From NCBI GenBank assembly GCA_963712065.1, contig CAVQGM010000002.1, positions 682,001-746,000 on the forward strand: DNA of 64,000 nucleotides, written 5' to 3'. This document shows, piece after piece, positions 1-9,654 of this stretch (positions are counted from its first letter, which is position 1; every line of letters starts with the position of its first letter). The notes below the pieces were generated by a model. It was not told where the DNA came from. It saw only the letters and a program-made list of their open reading frames with translations, and did not search any database. Made by a program: the position numbers and the translations under genes. The stretch comes from CAVQGM01 sp963712065. GTDB taxonomy: Bacteria > Actinomycetota > Acidimicrobiia > Acidimicrobiales > Acidimicrobilacustridaceae.

Positions 1-1106
1 CTGTCCGGCGCCCAGCTGGGCATCACCGTCACGTCGCTCGCCATCGGCTTCATCGCCGAGCCGACGATCGCCGCCGTCATCGAGCCCCCGCTGTCGACCG
101 GGGTGGCCCTCGCGGTGGCGTTCACGGTGGCGACGGTGGTGCAGATGGTCGTCGGCGAGCTGGTCCCCAAAGGCGTGGCCATCGCTCGGCCGGACGGCAC
201 GAGCCGGTTCCTCGCACCGTTCCTGCGCATCTACGGCCTCGTGTTCGGTCCGGCCATCCGGGTGCTCGACGGCAGCGCCAACTGGACGGTGCGCCAGCTC
301 GGCCTCGAGCCGCGCGAGGAGTTGTTCGACGTGCGCTCCCTGCCCGAACTCGAGCTGGTGATCGCCGCGTCGGCCGAGCAGGGCACCCTCGCCGGCTCGG
401 CGTCGACGCTGCTCACCCGCTCGATCCGCTTCGGGCGCAAGACGGCGGCCGATGCCCTCATCCCCCGTACGCGGCTCGAGGCCATGGCGAGCGACGAGAC
501 CGCCTCCGCCCTCGTCGAGCGGGCCGCCCACACCGGGCACTCCCGCTTCCCGGTGTACGGCGCCGACCTCGACGACATCCGGGGGGTGGTGTTGGTCAAG
601 TCCGTCCACGGGGTGCCCCGGGCCCAGCGGGACACCACACCGGTCGGGGATCTGATGACCGAGGTGCTCGCCGTCCCCGAGACGCGCGAGCTCGAGGACC
701 TCCTGTTCGACATGCGGGACCGCCGTCAGCAGCTCGTCGTGGTGATCGACGAGTACGGCGGGACCGCCGGCATCGTCACCCTCGAGGACCTGGTCGAGGA
801 GATCGTCGGCGAGATCGACGACGAGTACGACGTGCGCGCCCCCAAGCTCACCGGGGCCCCCATCGTCGGCACGTTCGTGGTCGACGGCGCCCTGCACCCC
901 GACGAGGTCGAGGACGCGACCGGCTTCCGGCCGCCCGAAGGGGAGTACGAGACCCTCGCCGGCTTCGTGCTCGAGCGGCTCGGCCACCTCCCGGTGGCCG
1001 GTGAGGCCGTCGAGCGCGACGGCTGGCGCCTCGAGGTCCGCCGCATGGACGGCCGCCGCATCGCCGAGATCGCCGTCGAGGCCCCCGAGCACCACCCGGG
1101 GTCGGC

Positions 1107-1110
<4 letters not shown>
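1..1110 (+). CDS. CNNM/CorC-type membrane protein with CBS pair, 5' truncated
   Basis: The reading frame is open from the first base, so the true start lies outside the window. The visible 369 residues begin inside the DUF21 (CNNM) membrane domain, including the conserved GELVPKGVAI stretch. A CBS-domain pair follows (roughly visible residues 155-285, with YGGTAGIVTLEDL in the second CBS) and then a C-terminal CorC_HlyC domain ending near residue 365. The family is membrane-bound and linked to Mg2+/Co2+ transport or tolerance. The stop overlaps the GTG start of the next, paralogous gene, so the two are probably co-translated. The family call is firm; the transported ion is unknown. Confidence 0.9.
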
Positions 1111-2186
<1,076 letters not shown>

Positions 2187-2192
2187 CCCGGG

Positions 2193-2198
2193 TACTGT
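2193..2198 (+). promoter_or_regulatory. Candidate -10 box (TACTGT) for the phosphotransferase gene
   Basis: TACTGT fits the actinobacterial TANNNT -10 pattern and lies 10 nt before the ATG at 2209, which would give an almost leaderless transcript. No clear -35 box was seen. Confidence 0.4.
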
Positions 2199-2208
2199 GG
2201 CGAGCGCC

Positions 2209-3174
2209 ATGGCCGACCTGCGCGGGCCGCTCGCCGCCTTCTTGCTCGACGTCTCCGGCGGGGAGCTCGGCCACGAGGTCGGCGAGCCGGTGCGGCTGTC
2301 GGGGGGCGCATCGCGCGAGACCTTCGCCTTCACCGCCGACGGCCGCGACCTGATCCTGCAGCGGGTCCGACGGGGTCCCGTCGCCGGCGGCTTCTCGATG
2401 GTGGGGGAGGCCGGCCTGCTCCGGGCGGCCGCCGAACGGGGCGTCCCGGTCGCGTCGGTGGTGGCGGCCAGCGACGACGACGTCGTCGTCGGCAGCCCGT
2501 TCGTCGTGGTCGAGCGCCTTCCGGGCGAGACCATCGCCCGTCGCATCCAGCGCGACGAGGTCTACGCGACGGCTCGTCGCGTCCTGGTCGCCCAGAGCGG
2601 GCAGGCCCTGGCCCGGATCCACACCATCCCGGTCGACGCCGCCCCGTACCTCCGCGACGACGACCCCGTCGCCCAGCTCCGGGCGCTGGCCGACGTGCTC
2701 GAACCCCAGATGGGCCCCCATCCGGCGTTCGAGCTGGGCTTCCACTGGCTCGAGCGCCACCGGCCGGCGACGACGCGTCGCACCGTCGTGCACGGCGACT
2801 TCCGGCTCGGGAACCTGCTGGTCGACGAGGACGGGCTCACCGCCGTGCTCGACTGGGAGCTGGCCCACCTCGGCGACCCGGTCGAGGACCTCGGCTGGTT
2901 CGCCATCCGGGCGTGGCGCTTCGGTCGCCCGGGTGAGGTCGCCGGGCTCGGGTCGATCGACGAGCTGGTCGCGGCCTACGAGGGCGCCGGCGGCGAGCCG
3001 GTCGACCGCGACGCGCTGCAGTGGTGGCAGGTGCTCGGCACCCTGCGATGGGGCGTGATCTGCCTGTTGCAGGCCTCGACCCACCTCAGCGGGGCCAGCC
3101 GGTCGGTGGAGCTGGCCGCCATCGGCCGCCGCGTGTGCGAGACGGAGTACGACCTGCTGTGCCTGCTGCCGTGA
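2209..3174 (+). CDS. APH-family phosphotransferase (ACAD10/11-like kinase)
   Basis: The 321-residue protein has the aminoglycoside phosphotransferase/choline kinase fold. The Brenner-type catalytic motif HGDFRLGN is at about 195-202, and the metal-binding LDWELAHLGDP at about 214-224. Such proteins often sit with acyl-CoA dehydrogenases and DUF6285 proteins in actinobacteria, and here a DUF6285 gene follows directly. The natural substrate is unknown, and antibiotic resistance should not be assumed. The ATG at 2209 is preferred; a GTG at 2197 is an in-frame alternative. The stop overlaps the probable original GTG start of the next gene at 3171. Confidence 0.85.
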   Translation: MADLRGPLAAFLLDVSGGELGHEVGEPVRLSGGASRETFAFTADGRDLILQRVRRGPVAGGFSMVGEAGLLRAAAERGVPVASVVAASDDDVVVGSPFVVVERLPGETIARRIQRDEVYATARRVLVAQSGQALARIHTIPVDAAPYLRDDDPVAQLRALADVLEPQMGPHPAFELGFHWLERHRPATTRRTVVHGDFRLGNLLVDEDGLTAVLDWELAHLGDPVEDLGWFAIRAWRFGRPGEVAGLGSIDELVAAYEGAGGEPVDRDALQWWQVLGTLRWGVICLLQASTHLSGASRSVELAAIGRRVCETEYDLLCLLP

Positions 3175-3191
3175 GCGACGAGCTCCCCGAC

Positions 3192-3212
3192 CCCTCGACC
3201 GTCCCTCGACCG
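3192..3212 (+). repeat. 11-bp-spaced tandem duplication causing a frameshift
   Basis: The 10-mer CCCTCGACCG occurs at 3192-3201 and again at 3203-3212, an 11-bp tandem duplication. Removing one unit joins the GTG at 3171 in frame to the DUF6285 coding sequence. Confidence 0.8.
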
Positions 3213-3253
3213 ACCTGCACGGCCGCCCGACCGCGGCCGAGCTGGTCGAGGCC

Positions 3254-3565
3254 GTGCGCGAGTTCCTCGAGCGCGACGTGATGGCGGCGACCGAGGGACG
3301 GGTCCGGTTCCACGCCCGCGTGGCCGTCAACGCGTTGCGCATGGTCGAGCGCGAGCTCACCGAGGGGGCGCTCATGGACGACGAGCACGCCCGCCGGCTC
3401 GACGCCCTCGGGGTCACCTCCGACGCCGAGCTGGCCGCCCTCGTCCGATCGGGCCAGGTCGACGACCGCATCGACGAGGTGCGCAGCGCGGTCTACGAGG
3501 CGGTCGTCGAGAAGCTGCGGATCGCCAACCCCTCCTACCTCGACCACGACGAAGGCGAGGGCTGA
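3254..3565 (+). CDS. DUF6285-family protein, N-terminus broken by a frameshift
   Basis: The intact part encodes 103 residues starting VREFLERDV, with the RVRFHARVAVNAL core typical of DUF6285 partners of APH-like kinases. The frame stays open upstream and encodes a family-like stretch (DLHGRPTAAELVEAV), but has no ATG or GTG before 3254. The natural start is probably the GTG at 3171, which overlaps the phosphotransferase stop. It reads SDELPDPST and then loses frame at the 11-bp duplication (3192-3212). Without the duplication the protein would be 127 residues. The gene may be inactive, may start at the internal GTG at 3254, or the duplication may be an assembly error. Confidence 0.65.
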   Translation: MREFLERDVMAATEGRVRFHARVAVNALRMVERELTEGALMDDEHARRLDALGVTSDAELAALVRSGQVDDRIDEVRSAVYEAVVEKLRIANPSYLDHDEGEG

Positions 3566-3579
3566 ACCCGTCGTGGTGC

Positions 3580-4347
3580 TCAGGCCCCCATGGCGTGGTA
3601 GCCGCCGTCGACGTGCACGATCTCGCCCGTGGTCATCGGGAACCAGTCCGACAGCAGCGCCACGCAGGCCCGGGCGACCGGCTCGGGAGCCTTGACGTCC
3701 CACCCGAGCGGTGCGCGCTCGGACCACACGTCCTCGAACCGGCCGAAGCCAGGGATCGAGCGGGCGGCGACGGTCTTCATCGGGCCGGCGGCCACCAGGT
3801 TCACCCGGATCCCCAGTGGCCCCAGGTAGCGGGCGAGGTAGCGAGCGGTGGACTCGAACGCGGCCTTGGCCACGCCCATCCAGTCGTAGGCCGGCCAACT
3901 GACGGTGGCGTCGAAGTCGAGGCCGACGATCGAGCCGCCGTCGGGCATCAGGGGCACGACGGCGTCGGCCAGCGCCTTCAGGGAGTAGGCGGAGACGTTG
4001 ACGGCGACCGACACGTCCTCCCAGCCGGCGTCGAGGAAGGTGCCCCCGAGGCACACCGGCGGCGCGAACCCGATGGCGTGGAGGGCGCCGTCGAGACGCC
4101 CGTAGCGGGCCTCGAGCTGCTCGCGGAGCAGGGTGGGGTGGTCGGGGTCGGAGGCGTCGAACTCGACCACGTCGGGCGTGCTCGGGAGCTTGGCCGCGGC
4201 CCGCTCGGTGTGGCGCATCACCTTGTCGACGCCGGTGAGGACGACCTCGGCGCCCTCCTCCTGCGCGAGGCGCGCCACCGAGAACGCCAGCGAGGCCTCG
4301 GTGAGCACACCGGTGATGAGCAGTCGCTTGCCGTCGAGCACGGCCAT
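3580..4347 (-). CDS. fabI: Enoyl-ACP reductase, InhA/FabI type
   Basis: The 255-residue SDR protein matches the FabI/InhA family over its full length and should catalyse the NADH-dependent last step of fatty-acid elongation. It has the glycine-poor FabI cofactor loop GVLTEASLA (13-21) and the catalytic pair Tyr154 and Lys161 in PAYDWMGVAK, spaced as in InhA Tyr158/Lys165. It also has SIVGLDFD (139-146) and a C-terminal ALLSDW/TGEIVHVDGG. An ATG start with GGAGGT upstream supports the N-terminus. It converges with the DUF6285 gene and diverges from npdG. Confidence 0.95.
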   Translation of the reverse strand: MAVLDGKRLLITGVLTEASLAFSVARLAQEEGAEVVLTGVDKVMRHTERAAAKLPSTPDVVEFDASDPDHPTLLREQLEARYGRLDGALHAIGFAPPVCLGGTFLDAGWEDVSVAVNVSAYSLKALADAVVPLMPDGGSIVGLDFDATVSWPAYDWMGVAKAAFESTARYLARYLGPLGIRVNLVAAGPMKTVAARSIPGFGRFEDVWSERAPLGWDVKAPEPVARACVALLSDWFPMTTGEIVHVDGGYHAMGA

Positions 4348-4375
4348 GGCACCTCCGACTCAGGGGTGGGCGGCC

Positions 4376-4381
4376 ACGTTA
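4376..4381 (-). promoter_or_regulatory. Candidate -10 box (TAACGT) for fabI
   Basis: On the minus strand TAACGT lies 28 nt before the fabI ATG, leaving a short leader that contains the GGAGGT ribosome-binding site. It sits in the divergent fabI/npdG promoter region. Confidence 0.35.
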
Positions 4382-4410
4382 CGGGTTCGTCGTCGCCCTC
4401 GACGCGCTAC

Positions 4411-4416
4411 TAGGGT
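4411..4416 (+). promoter_or_regulatory. Candidate leaderless promoter -10 box (TAGGGT) for npdG
   Basis: TAGGGT lies 7 nt before the npdG ATG and there is no ribosome-binding site between them, as expected if transcription starts at or next to the start codon. Confidence 0.5.
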
Positions 4417-4423
4417 TTCCGGG

Positions 4424-5086
4424 ATGCAGATCGGCATCCTCGGTGCAACCGGCCCCGCCGGCAGTGGCCTCGCCGCCCGCCTCGCGTCCGTCGGGTTCGA
4501 CGTCGTCGTCGGCTCCCGCTCGAAGTACCGGGCCATGGAGGTCCGCGACAGCCTCCTCGAGAAGTGGCCCGGCCTGGGCCTGTCGATCGAGGCGGCCGAC
4601 AACGAGGGCGCGGCCGCCGCCGACGTGGTCGTGATCGCCACCCCGTGGGACGCCGCGGCGTCGACGGCCAAGTCCGTCGCCACCGAGCTGCAGGGCAAGG
4701 TCGTGATCTCGATGGCCAACGCCCTGGCCAAGGTCGGCCACGAGTTCCAGCCCCTCGTCCCGCCCCGCGGGTCGGTGGCGGCGAGCGTCCAGGCGGCGCT
4801 GCCCCGGTCGCGGGTCGCCGCGGCCCTGCACCACGTGCCCGCCAAGGAGCTGGGGCACCTCTCCGAGCCGGTCGAGAGCGACGTGCTGGTGTGCTCCGAC
4901 CACCCCTCGGCCACCGACTGCGCCATCGACATCATCGGGAAGGTCCCGAACATGCGCCCCCTCGACGCCGGTGAGCTGTCCAATGCCGCGCCCATCGAGG
5001 CCTTCGCCGCCGTCCTGCTGCAGCTGAACGTGCGCTACAAGACCCGCGCCGCGGTGAAGTTCATCGGCATCGACGTCGACCGGTAG
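4424..5086 (+). CDS. npdG: F420H2:NADP oxidoreductase (Fno/NpdG family)
   Basis: This 220-residue protein would shuttle hydride between NADPH and coenzyme F420 in the cytoplasm. The N-terminal Rossmann motif is GATGPAGSG (7-15), followed by VVVGSRS, where NADP-specific members read the 2'-phosphate. The C-terminal helices include LSNAAPIEAFAAVLLQLNVRYK, which matches the F420-binding end of the family. The ATG at 4424 places the Rossmann fold right at the N-terminus, with a TANNNT box 7 nt upstream. Its presence implies that the organism makes F420. Confidence 0.87.
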   Translation: MQIGILGATGPAGSGLAARLASVGFDVVVGSRSKYRAMEVRDSLLEKWPGLGLSIEAADNEGAAAADVVVIATPWDAAASTAKSVATELQGKVVISMANALAKVGHEFQPLVPPRGSVAASVQAALPRSRVAAALHHVPAKELGHLSEPVESDVLVCSDHPSATDCAIDIIGKVPNMRPLDAGELSNAAPIEAFAAVLLQLNVRYKTRAAVKFIGIDVDR

Positions 5087-5118
5087 TCCCGGAGGCCTGC
5101 GCCGGCAACCCGACCGGT

Positions 5119-5124
5119 TACCCT
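5119..5124 (+). promoter_or_regulatory. Candidate leaderless promoter -10 box (TACCCT) for mshC
   Basis: TACCCT lies 6 nt before the ATG at 5131, with no ribosome-binding site between. Confidence 0.5.
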
Positions 5125-5130
5125 GCCGCC

Positions 5131-6339
5131 ATGGTCCAGGGGGAGCCGCCGCCCGCGTCCGAGCCGATGCGGCTGTACGACACCGCCCGGCGCGAGATCG
5201 TGCCGTTCACGCCGGGCCCCGTGGTCACGATGTACACGTGCGGCATCACGCCGTACGACGCCACCCACCTGGGCCACGCGGCCACCTATCTGACCTACGA
5301 CGTCCTGCAGCGCCGCCTCCGCGACCGCGGCCACGAGACGCGGTGCGTGCGCAACATCACCGACGTCGACGACGACATCCTCCGCAAGGCGCGGGAGCTG
5401 GGTGTCCACTACCTCGACCTGGCTGCGGCGGAGACGGCCCGCTTCGACAACGACATGCGCGTGCTCGACGTGCTCGACAGCTGGAGCGAGCCCCGCGCCA
5501 CCAGCGCCATCGCCGACATCCGCGGCTTCATCGGCATGGTGCTCGACCGCGGCCACGCCTACCAGAGCGGCGGGTCCGTCTACTTCGACGTGTCGTCGTT
5601 CGACCGGTTCGGCCAGGTGAGCCACCTCGGGCGGGAGGAGATGCTGGCCCTCGCCGCCGAGCGCGGCGGCCACCCCGACGACCCCCACAAGCGCGACCCG
5701 CTCGACTTCGTGCTCTGGCAGCCGTCGGCCGACGACGAGCCGGCCTGGGAGTCGCTGTGGGGCCCCGGCCGCCCCGGGTGGCACATCGAGTGCTCGGCGC
5801 TGGCCATGCGCGAGCTCGACACGACCATCGATCTGCACGGCGGTGGCTCCGACCTGGTGTTCCCCCACCACGAGTGCGAGGCGGCCCAGTCCGAGGCGGC
5901 GACGGGCGAGCCCTTCGTCCGCCACTGGATGCACCAGGCCATGGTCCGCATGGACGGCGAGAAGATGTCGAAGTCACTCGGCAACCTCGTGTTCGTGAGC
6001 GAGCTGTCCAAGCGGTGGGACCCGCGCGCCATCCGACTCACCTGTGCGTCGCACCACTACCGCGACTCGTGGGAGTGGCACGACGGGCTGATGCCCGACA
6101 ACGCCGATCGCCTCGAGCGGTGGCTGGCGGCGGCGTCGGCCGAGTCCCCGGCCCCGGAGTCCCTTGCGCCGGGGGGCGACGACGCAAACCTCGACGACGC
6201 AACCCTCGACGACGTCCGGCGACGCCTCGACGACGACCTCGACACCCCGGGTGCGGTGGCGGCGATCGACCGGGCCGCCCGCGAGGGGGAACCGGTCACG
6301 GCGGCCGCCGCACTGCTCGGCGTCGGCCTCTCCCGGTAG
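5131..6339 (+). CDS. mshC: Cysteine:GlcN-Ins ligase, mycothiol biosynthesis
   Basis: The 402-residue protein is a CysRS-like class I ligase. The MshC-type signature MYTCGITPYDATHLGHA begins at residue 34, with the HIGH-like HLGH at 46-49, and the KMSKS motif is KMSKS at about 278-282. Zinc ligands are expected at Cys37, the Cys in HIECSALAM, and the His/Glu of PHHECE. The length fits MshC (about 410) and not full cysteinyl-tRNA synthetase, and the tRNA-binding C-terminal domain is absent. The enzyme joins cysteine to glucosaminyl-inositol, the penultimate step to mycothiol. A second CysRS-like role cannot be excluded. Confidence 0.88.
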   Translation: MVQGEPPPASEPMRLYDTARREIVPFTPGPVVTMYTCGITPYDATHLGHAATYLTYDVLQRRLRDRGHETRCVRNITDVDDDILRKARELGVHYLDLAAAETARFDNDMRVLDVLDSWSEPRATSAIADIRGFIGMVLDRGHAYQSGGSVYFDVSSFDRFGQVSHLGREEMLALAAERGGHPDDPHKRDPLDFVLWQPSADDEPAWESLWGPGRPGWHIECSALAMRELDTTIDLHGGGSDLVFPHHECEAAQSEAATGEPFVRHWMHQAMVRMDGEKMSKSLGNLVFVSELSKRWDPRAIRLTCASHHYRDSWEWHDGLMPDNADRLERWLAAASAESPAPESLAPGGDDANLDDATLDDVRRRLDDDLDTPGAVAAIDRAAREGEPVTAAAALLGVGLSR

Positions 6340-6385
6340 TCGGCACCCACCCCCGGCGGCGGTGGCGCTGTGACAGACTCCCGAC

Positions 6386-7102
6386 ATGGGCGCGCGCGAC
6401 GTCGGTCAGCTCTACCCGGTGGCCCGAGCCGTCATGGATCCCGTGTTCCGCTTCCTGTGGCGTATCGAGCTCGAGGGGCTCGACCACGTGCCGGCACGGG
6501 GCGGGGCGATCATCGCCCCCAACCACCTCTCGGTGATCGACCACTTCGTCGTGGCCGCCGCCCTGCCCCGGCGCATCACCTACGTGGGCAAGGCCGAGTA
6601 CATGGACTCCTGGAAGACGAAGTACCTCTTCCCGGCCCTCGGCATGATCCCGATCGACCGCACCGGCGGTTCGGCCTCCCAGGCCGCCCTCGACGCCGCC
6701 GCCGGCTTGCTCGAGGCGGGCGAGCTGTTCGGCATCTACCCGGAGGGCACCCGCAGCCGCGACGGCCTGCTGCACAAGGGCCACACGGGCGTGGCCCGCC
6801 TGGCCATCCGCACCGGTTGCCCGATCATCCCCACCGGGCTGCAGGGCACCCTCGAGGTGCAACCCCCCGACACCTCGCTGCCCCGGCCGTTCCGGGCCAT
6901 GCGGGTGCGCTTCGGTCGACCCATCGACGTGTCCCGCTACGAGGGCCGGGGGGACGACCGCCTGGTGCTGCGCCAGATCACCGACGAGGTCATGTACGAG
7001 ATCCGCGAGCTCTCGGGCCAGGAGTACGTCGACACCTACGCCACCAAGCACAGCGAGGACATCCCGACCGACACGGCTCGGATCGCCGAGCCGGCGGCAT
7101 AG
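6386..7102 (+). CDS. 1-acyl-glycerol-3-phosphate acyltransferase-like (PlsC family)
   Basis: The 238-residue protein has the PlsC fold with the acyltransferase motif NHLSVID (46-52, NHX4D). A second motif, FGIYPEGTRSRDG, lies at about 115-127, followed by a PIIPTGLQG block. It should transfer acyl groups to lysophospholipid at the membrane. The exact acceptor is unknown because actinobacteria carry several paralogues. A weak TANNNT-like box (CAGACT, 6374-6379) precedes the ATG by 6 nt. It lies between mshC and thrS, all on the same strand. Confidence 0.85.
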   Translation: MGARDVGQLYPVARAVMDPVFRFLWRIELEGLDHVPARGGAIIAPNHLSVIDHFVVAAALPRRITYVGKAEYMDSWKTKYLFPALGMIPIDRTGGSASQAALDAAAGLLEAGELFGIYPEGTRSRDGLLHKGHTGVARLAIRTGCPIIPTGLQGTLEVQPPDTSLPRPFRAMRVRFGRPIDVSRYEGRGDDRLVLRQITDEVMYEIRELSGQEYVDTYATKHSEDIPTDTARIAEPAA

Positions 7103-7145
7103 CCGAGGGCGCAAATCCGCTTCCGAGGCGGCCTGGGCCCGCCGC

Positions 7146-7151
7146 TAGGCT
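7146..7151 (+). promoter_or_regulatory. Candidate leaderless promoter -10 box (TAGGCT) for thrS
   Basis: TAGGCT lies 8 nt before the thrS ATG. The 57-nt gap after the upstream gene has no room for a T-box leader. Confidence 0.5.
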
Positions 7152-7159
7152 TCCCCGCC

Positions 7160-9100
7160 ATGGCTGACCAGATCCACGTGACGCTCCCCGACGGCTCCGA
7201 ACGGGAGCTCGCCGAGGGCACCACCGCCGCCGATCTGGCCGCCTCGATCAGCAGGGGACTGGCCGACAAGACGCTCGTCGCCGACGTCGACGGCGACCTC
7301 CGGGACCTCGGGCGGCCCCTCCCCGACGGCGGCTCGGTCCGCCTGATCACCGACGACTCCGACGAGGGGCGCGAGGTCCTGCGCCACTCGACGGCCCACG
7401 TGCTGGCCCAGGCCGTGCTGCGGCTGTTCCCGGGGGCGAAGTTCGCCATCGGCCCGGCCATCGAGGACGGCTTCTACTACGACTTCGAGCTCCCCGACGG
7501 TCGAACGTTCACCGACGACGACCTCGAGGCCATCGAGGCCGAGATGCGGCGCATCATCGCCGCCGACCAACCCTTCGTGCGCGACGAGTGCGCGACCGAC
7601 GAGGGCCTCGAGGTCTTCGCCGACCAGCCCTACAAGCGCGAGATCATCGAGCGGGTCGACGCCAGCGAGGTGACCGGCGAGGGCGTGGTGAGCACGTACC
7701 GCAACGGCGACGACTTCGTCGACCTCTGCCGGGGCCCGCACGTGCCCAGCACCGGGCGGCTGGGCAGCTTCAAGCTGATGAAGGTCGCCGGCGCCTACTG
7801 GCGCGGTGACGAGAAGCGCCCGATGCTCCAGCGCATCTACGGCACGGCGTGGGAGAGCGACAAGGCGCTCAAGGCCCACCTCCACCGCCTCGAGGAGGCC
7901 GACAAGCGCGACCACCGCCGGCTGGCCGTCGAGCTCGACCTGCTCTCGTTCCCCGAGGAGCTGGGCGCCGGCCTGGCGGTGTGGCACCCGAAGGGCGCCA
8001 TCGTCCGCAAGTTGATGGAGGACTACAGCCGCGAGCGCCACGAGCAGGGCGGCTACCAGTTCGTCTTCTCGCCCCACCTGGCCAAGTCCGTGCTGTGGGA
8101 GACGAGCGGGCACCTCGACTTCTACGCCGAGAACATGTACCCGCCGATGGAGCTCGACAACGCGCAGTACTACCCGAAGCCCATGAACTGTCCGTTCCAC
8201 ATGCTGGTGTACAAGGCCAACCTGCGCAGCTACCGAGAGCTCCCGCTGCGGTTCTACGAGCTCGGCACCGTCTACCGCTACGAGCGGTCCGGGGTGCTCC
8301 ACGGCCTGCTGCGCATCCGGGGCTTCACCCAGGACGACAGCCACATCTTCTGCACGGCCGACCAGCTCGTCGACGAGATCGCCTCGCTGCTCGGGTTCGT
8401 GCTGTCGGTGCTGCGGGCCTTCGGCTTCGACGAGTTCGAGGCCAGCCTGTCGACCCGTCCCGACAAGTCGGTCGGCTCCGAGGACGGCTGGGAGCGGGCC
8501 ACCGAGGCGCTGCGGCTCGCCCTCGAGCGCGAGCAGCTGGACTACGGCGTCGACGAGGGCGGTGGCGCCTTCTACGGGCCCAAGATCGACGTGCACGTGC
8601 GCGACGCCATCGGCCGCAAGTGGCAGCTCTCCACCATCCAGGCCGACTTCAACCTGCCCGAGCGGTTCGGCCTCGAGTACGTCGGCGCCGACAACGAGCG
8701 CCACCAGCCCTTCGTGATCCACCGCGCGCTGTTCGGGTCGGTCGAGCGGTTCTTCGGCGTCCTGCTCGAGCACTTCGGCGGTGCCTTCCCGGCGTGGCTG
8801 GCGCCGGTGCAGGTGCGGCTGCTGCCCGTGCGCGACGACCACGAGGTCTACGCCCACCGGTTGGTGAACCGGCTGAAGGCCGAGGGGTTCCGCGCCGACT
8901 ACGTCGACGCCAGCGAGCCGCTCGGCGCCCGCATCCGACGCGCCAAGCTCGACAAGCTGCCCTACGTGGTCGTGGTGGGCGACGACGACGCCGCCCACGG
9001 CACCGTCGGGGTCAACCCGCGCGGCGGCGAGGTCGAGCGCGACGTGTCGGTCGACGACTTCGTCGAACGGTTGGCCGCCGACGTCGTCGCCCACGTCTGA
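7160..9100 (+). CDS. thrS: Threonyl-tRNA synthetase
   Basis: The 646-residue class II synthetase is full length. It has an N-terminal TGS domain (about 1-65), an editing/second additional domain with RHSTAHVLAQ near 75-84, and a catalytic core (about 245-540). The core carries the zinc-binding Cys in KPMNCPFHM (about 342), motif 2 around FYELGTVYRYERSG, and HQPFVIHRALFGSVERFFG. A C-terminal anticodon-binding domain lies at about 545-640. It charges tRNA-Thr. It is followed after 7 nt by the HIT gene, as in mycobacteria. Confidence 0.97.
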   Translation: MADQIHVTLPDGSERELAEGTTAADLAASISRGLADKTLVADVDGDLRDLGRPLPDGGSVRLITDDSDEGREVLRHSTAHVLAQAVLRLFPGAKFAIGPAIEDGFYYDFELPDGRTFTDDDLEAIEAEMRRIIAADQPFVRDECATDEGLEVFADQPYKREIIERVDASEVTGEGVVSTYRNGDDFVDLCRGPHVPSTGRLGSFKLMKVAGAYWRGDEKRPMLQRIYGTAWESDKALKAHLHRLEEADKRDHRRLAVELDLLSFPEELGAGLAVWHPKGAIVRKLMEDYSRERHEQGGYQFVFSPHLAKSVLWETSGHLDFYAENMYPPMELDNAQYYPKPMNCPFHMLVYKANLRSYRELPLRFYELGTVYRYERSGVLHGLLRIRGFTQDDSHIFCTADQLVDEIASLLGFVLSVLRAFGFDEFEASLSTRPDKSVGSEDGWERATEALRLALEREQLDYGVDEGGGAFYGPKIDVHVRDAIGRKWQLSTIQADFNLPERFGLEYVGADNERHQPFVIHRALFGSVERFFGVLLEHFGGAFPAWLAPVQVRLLPVRDDHEVYAHRLVNRLKAEGFRADYVDASEPLGARIRRAKLDKLPYVVVVGDDDAAHGTVGVNPRGGEVERDVSVDDFVERLAADVVAHV

Positions 9101-9107
9101 CCTGCTC

Positions 9108-9626
9108 GTGGGTGGGCTCGAGCACCTCTGGGCCGGCTGGCGGTCGGCCTACCTCGATGCCGTCGTCACCGACGACGCGTCGCTCCGCCCGGACGAGCAG
9201 GGGTCGCTGTTCGAGCGCATCCTCGGCGCCGGCCTGGCCGACGACGAGGCCTACGTCGTGCACCGCGGCGCGGTGTGCTCGACCATCCTCAACCTCTACC
9301 CCTACACGAACGGTCACGTGCTGGTCGTGCCGAACCGCGCCGTGGCCGACCTCGAGGCGATGACCGACGAGGAGCACGACGCCTTCTGGGCCGAGGTGCG
9401 CGACGCCGTCGCGGCGGTCAAGGGGACCTACGGGTGCGACGGCGTCAACGTCGGGTTGAACCTCGGTGCCGCCGCCGGGGCGGGGGTGCCCGACCACCTC
9501 CACGCCCACGTGCTGCCCCGCTGGGCGGGGGACACGAACTTCATGACCGCCGTCGCCGAGACCCGTGTCATGCCCGAACCGCTCGGCACCTCGTGGCGCA
9601 GGCTGCGTGACGCCTGGCCCCGCTGA
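9108..9626 (+). CDS. HIT-family AP4A phosphorylase-like protein
   Basis: The 172-residue protein has the HIT motif HLHAHVLPRW at about 129-138. An N-terminal family block includes LNLYPYTNGHVLVVPNR. It resembles mycobacterial Rv2613c, a diadenosine tetraphosphate phosphorylase that also lies right after thrS. The GTG start at 9108 lies 7 nt after the thrS stop. In mycobacteria the next genes are pgsA1, patA and pimA, but here those genes lie 27 kb further on. Confidence 0.85.
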   Translation: MGGLEHLWAGWRSAYLDAVVTDDASLRPDEQGSLFERILGAGLADDEAYVVHRGAVCSTILNLYPYTNGHVLVVPNRAVADLEAMTDEEHDAFWAEVRDAVAAVKGTYGCDGVNVGLNLGAAAGAGVPDHLHAHVLPRWAGDTNFMTAVAETRVMPEPLGTSWRRLRDAWPR

Positions 9627-9638
9627 GCTGCCCACGGC

Positions 9639-9644
9639 TACGGT
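9639..9644 (+). promoter_or_regulatory. Candidate -10 box (TACGGT) for the 9655 membrane protein
   Basis: TACGGT lies 10 nt before the ATG at 9655, suggesting a very short or absent leader. Confidence 0.35.
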
Positions 9645-9654
9645 CGCCGACGCC

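Noticed and set aside
7103..7159. T-box or attenuator before thrS
   Set aside because: The gap is only 57 nt and contains a promoter-like box 8 nt from the start, leaving no room for a leader.
7145..9094. Minus-strand open frame of 649 codons opposite thrS
   Set aside because: thrS is full length with all motifs on the plus strand, and the antisense product has no recognisable domain.
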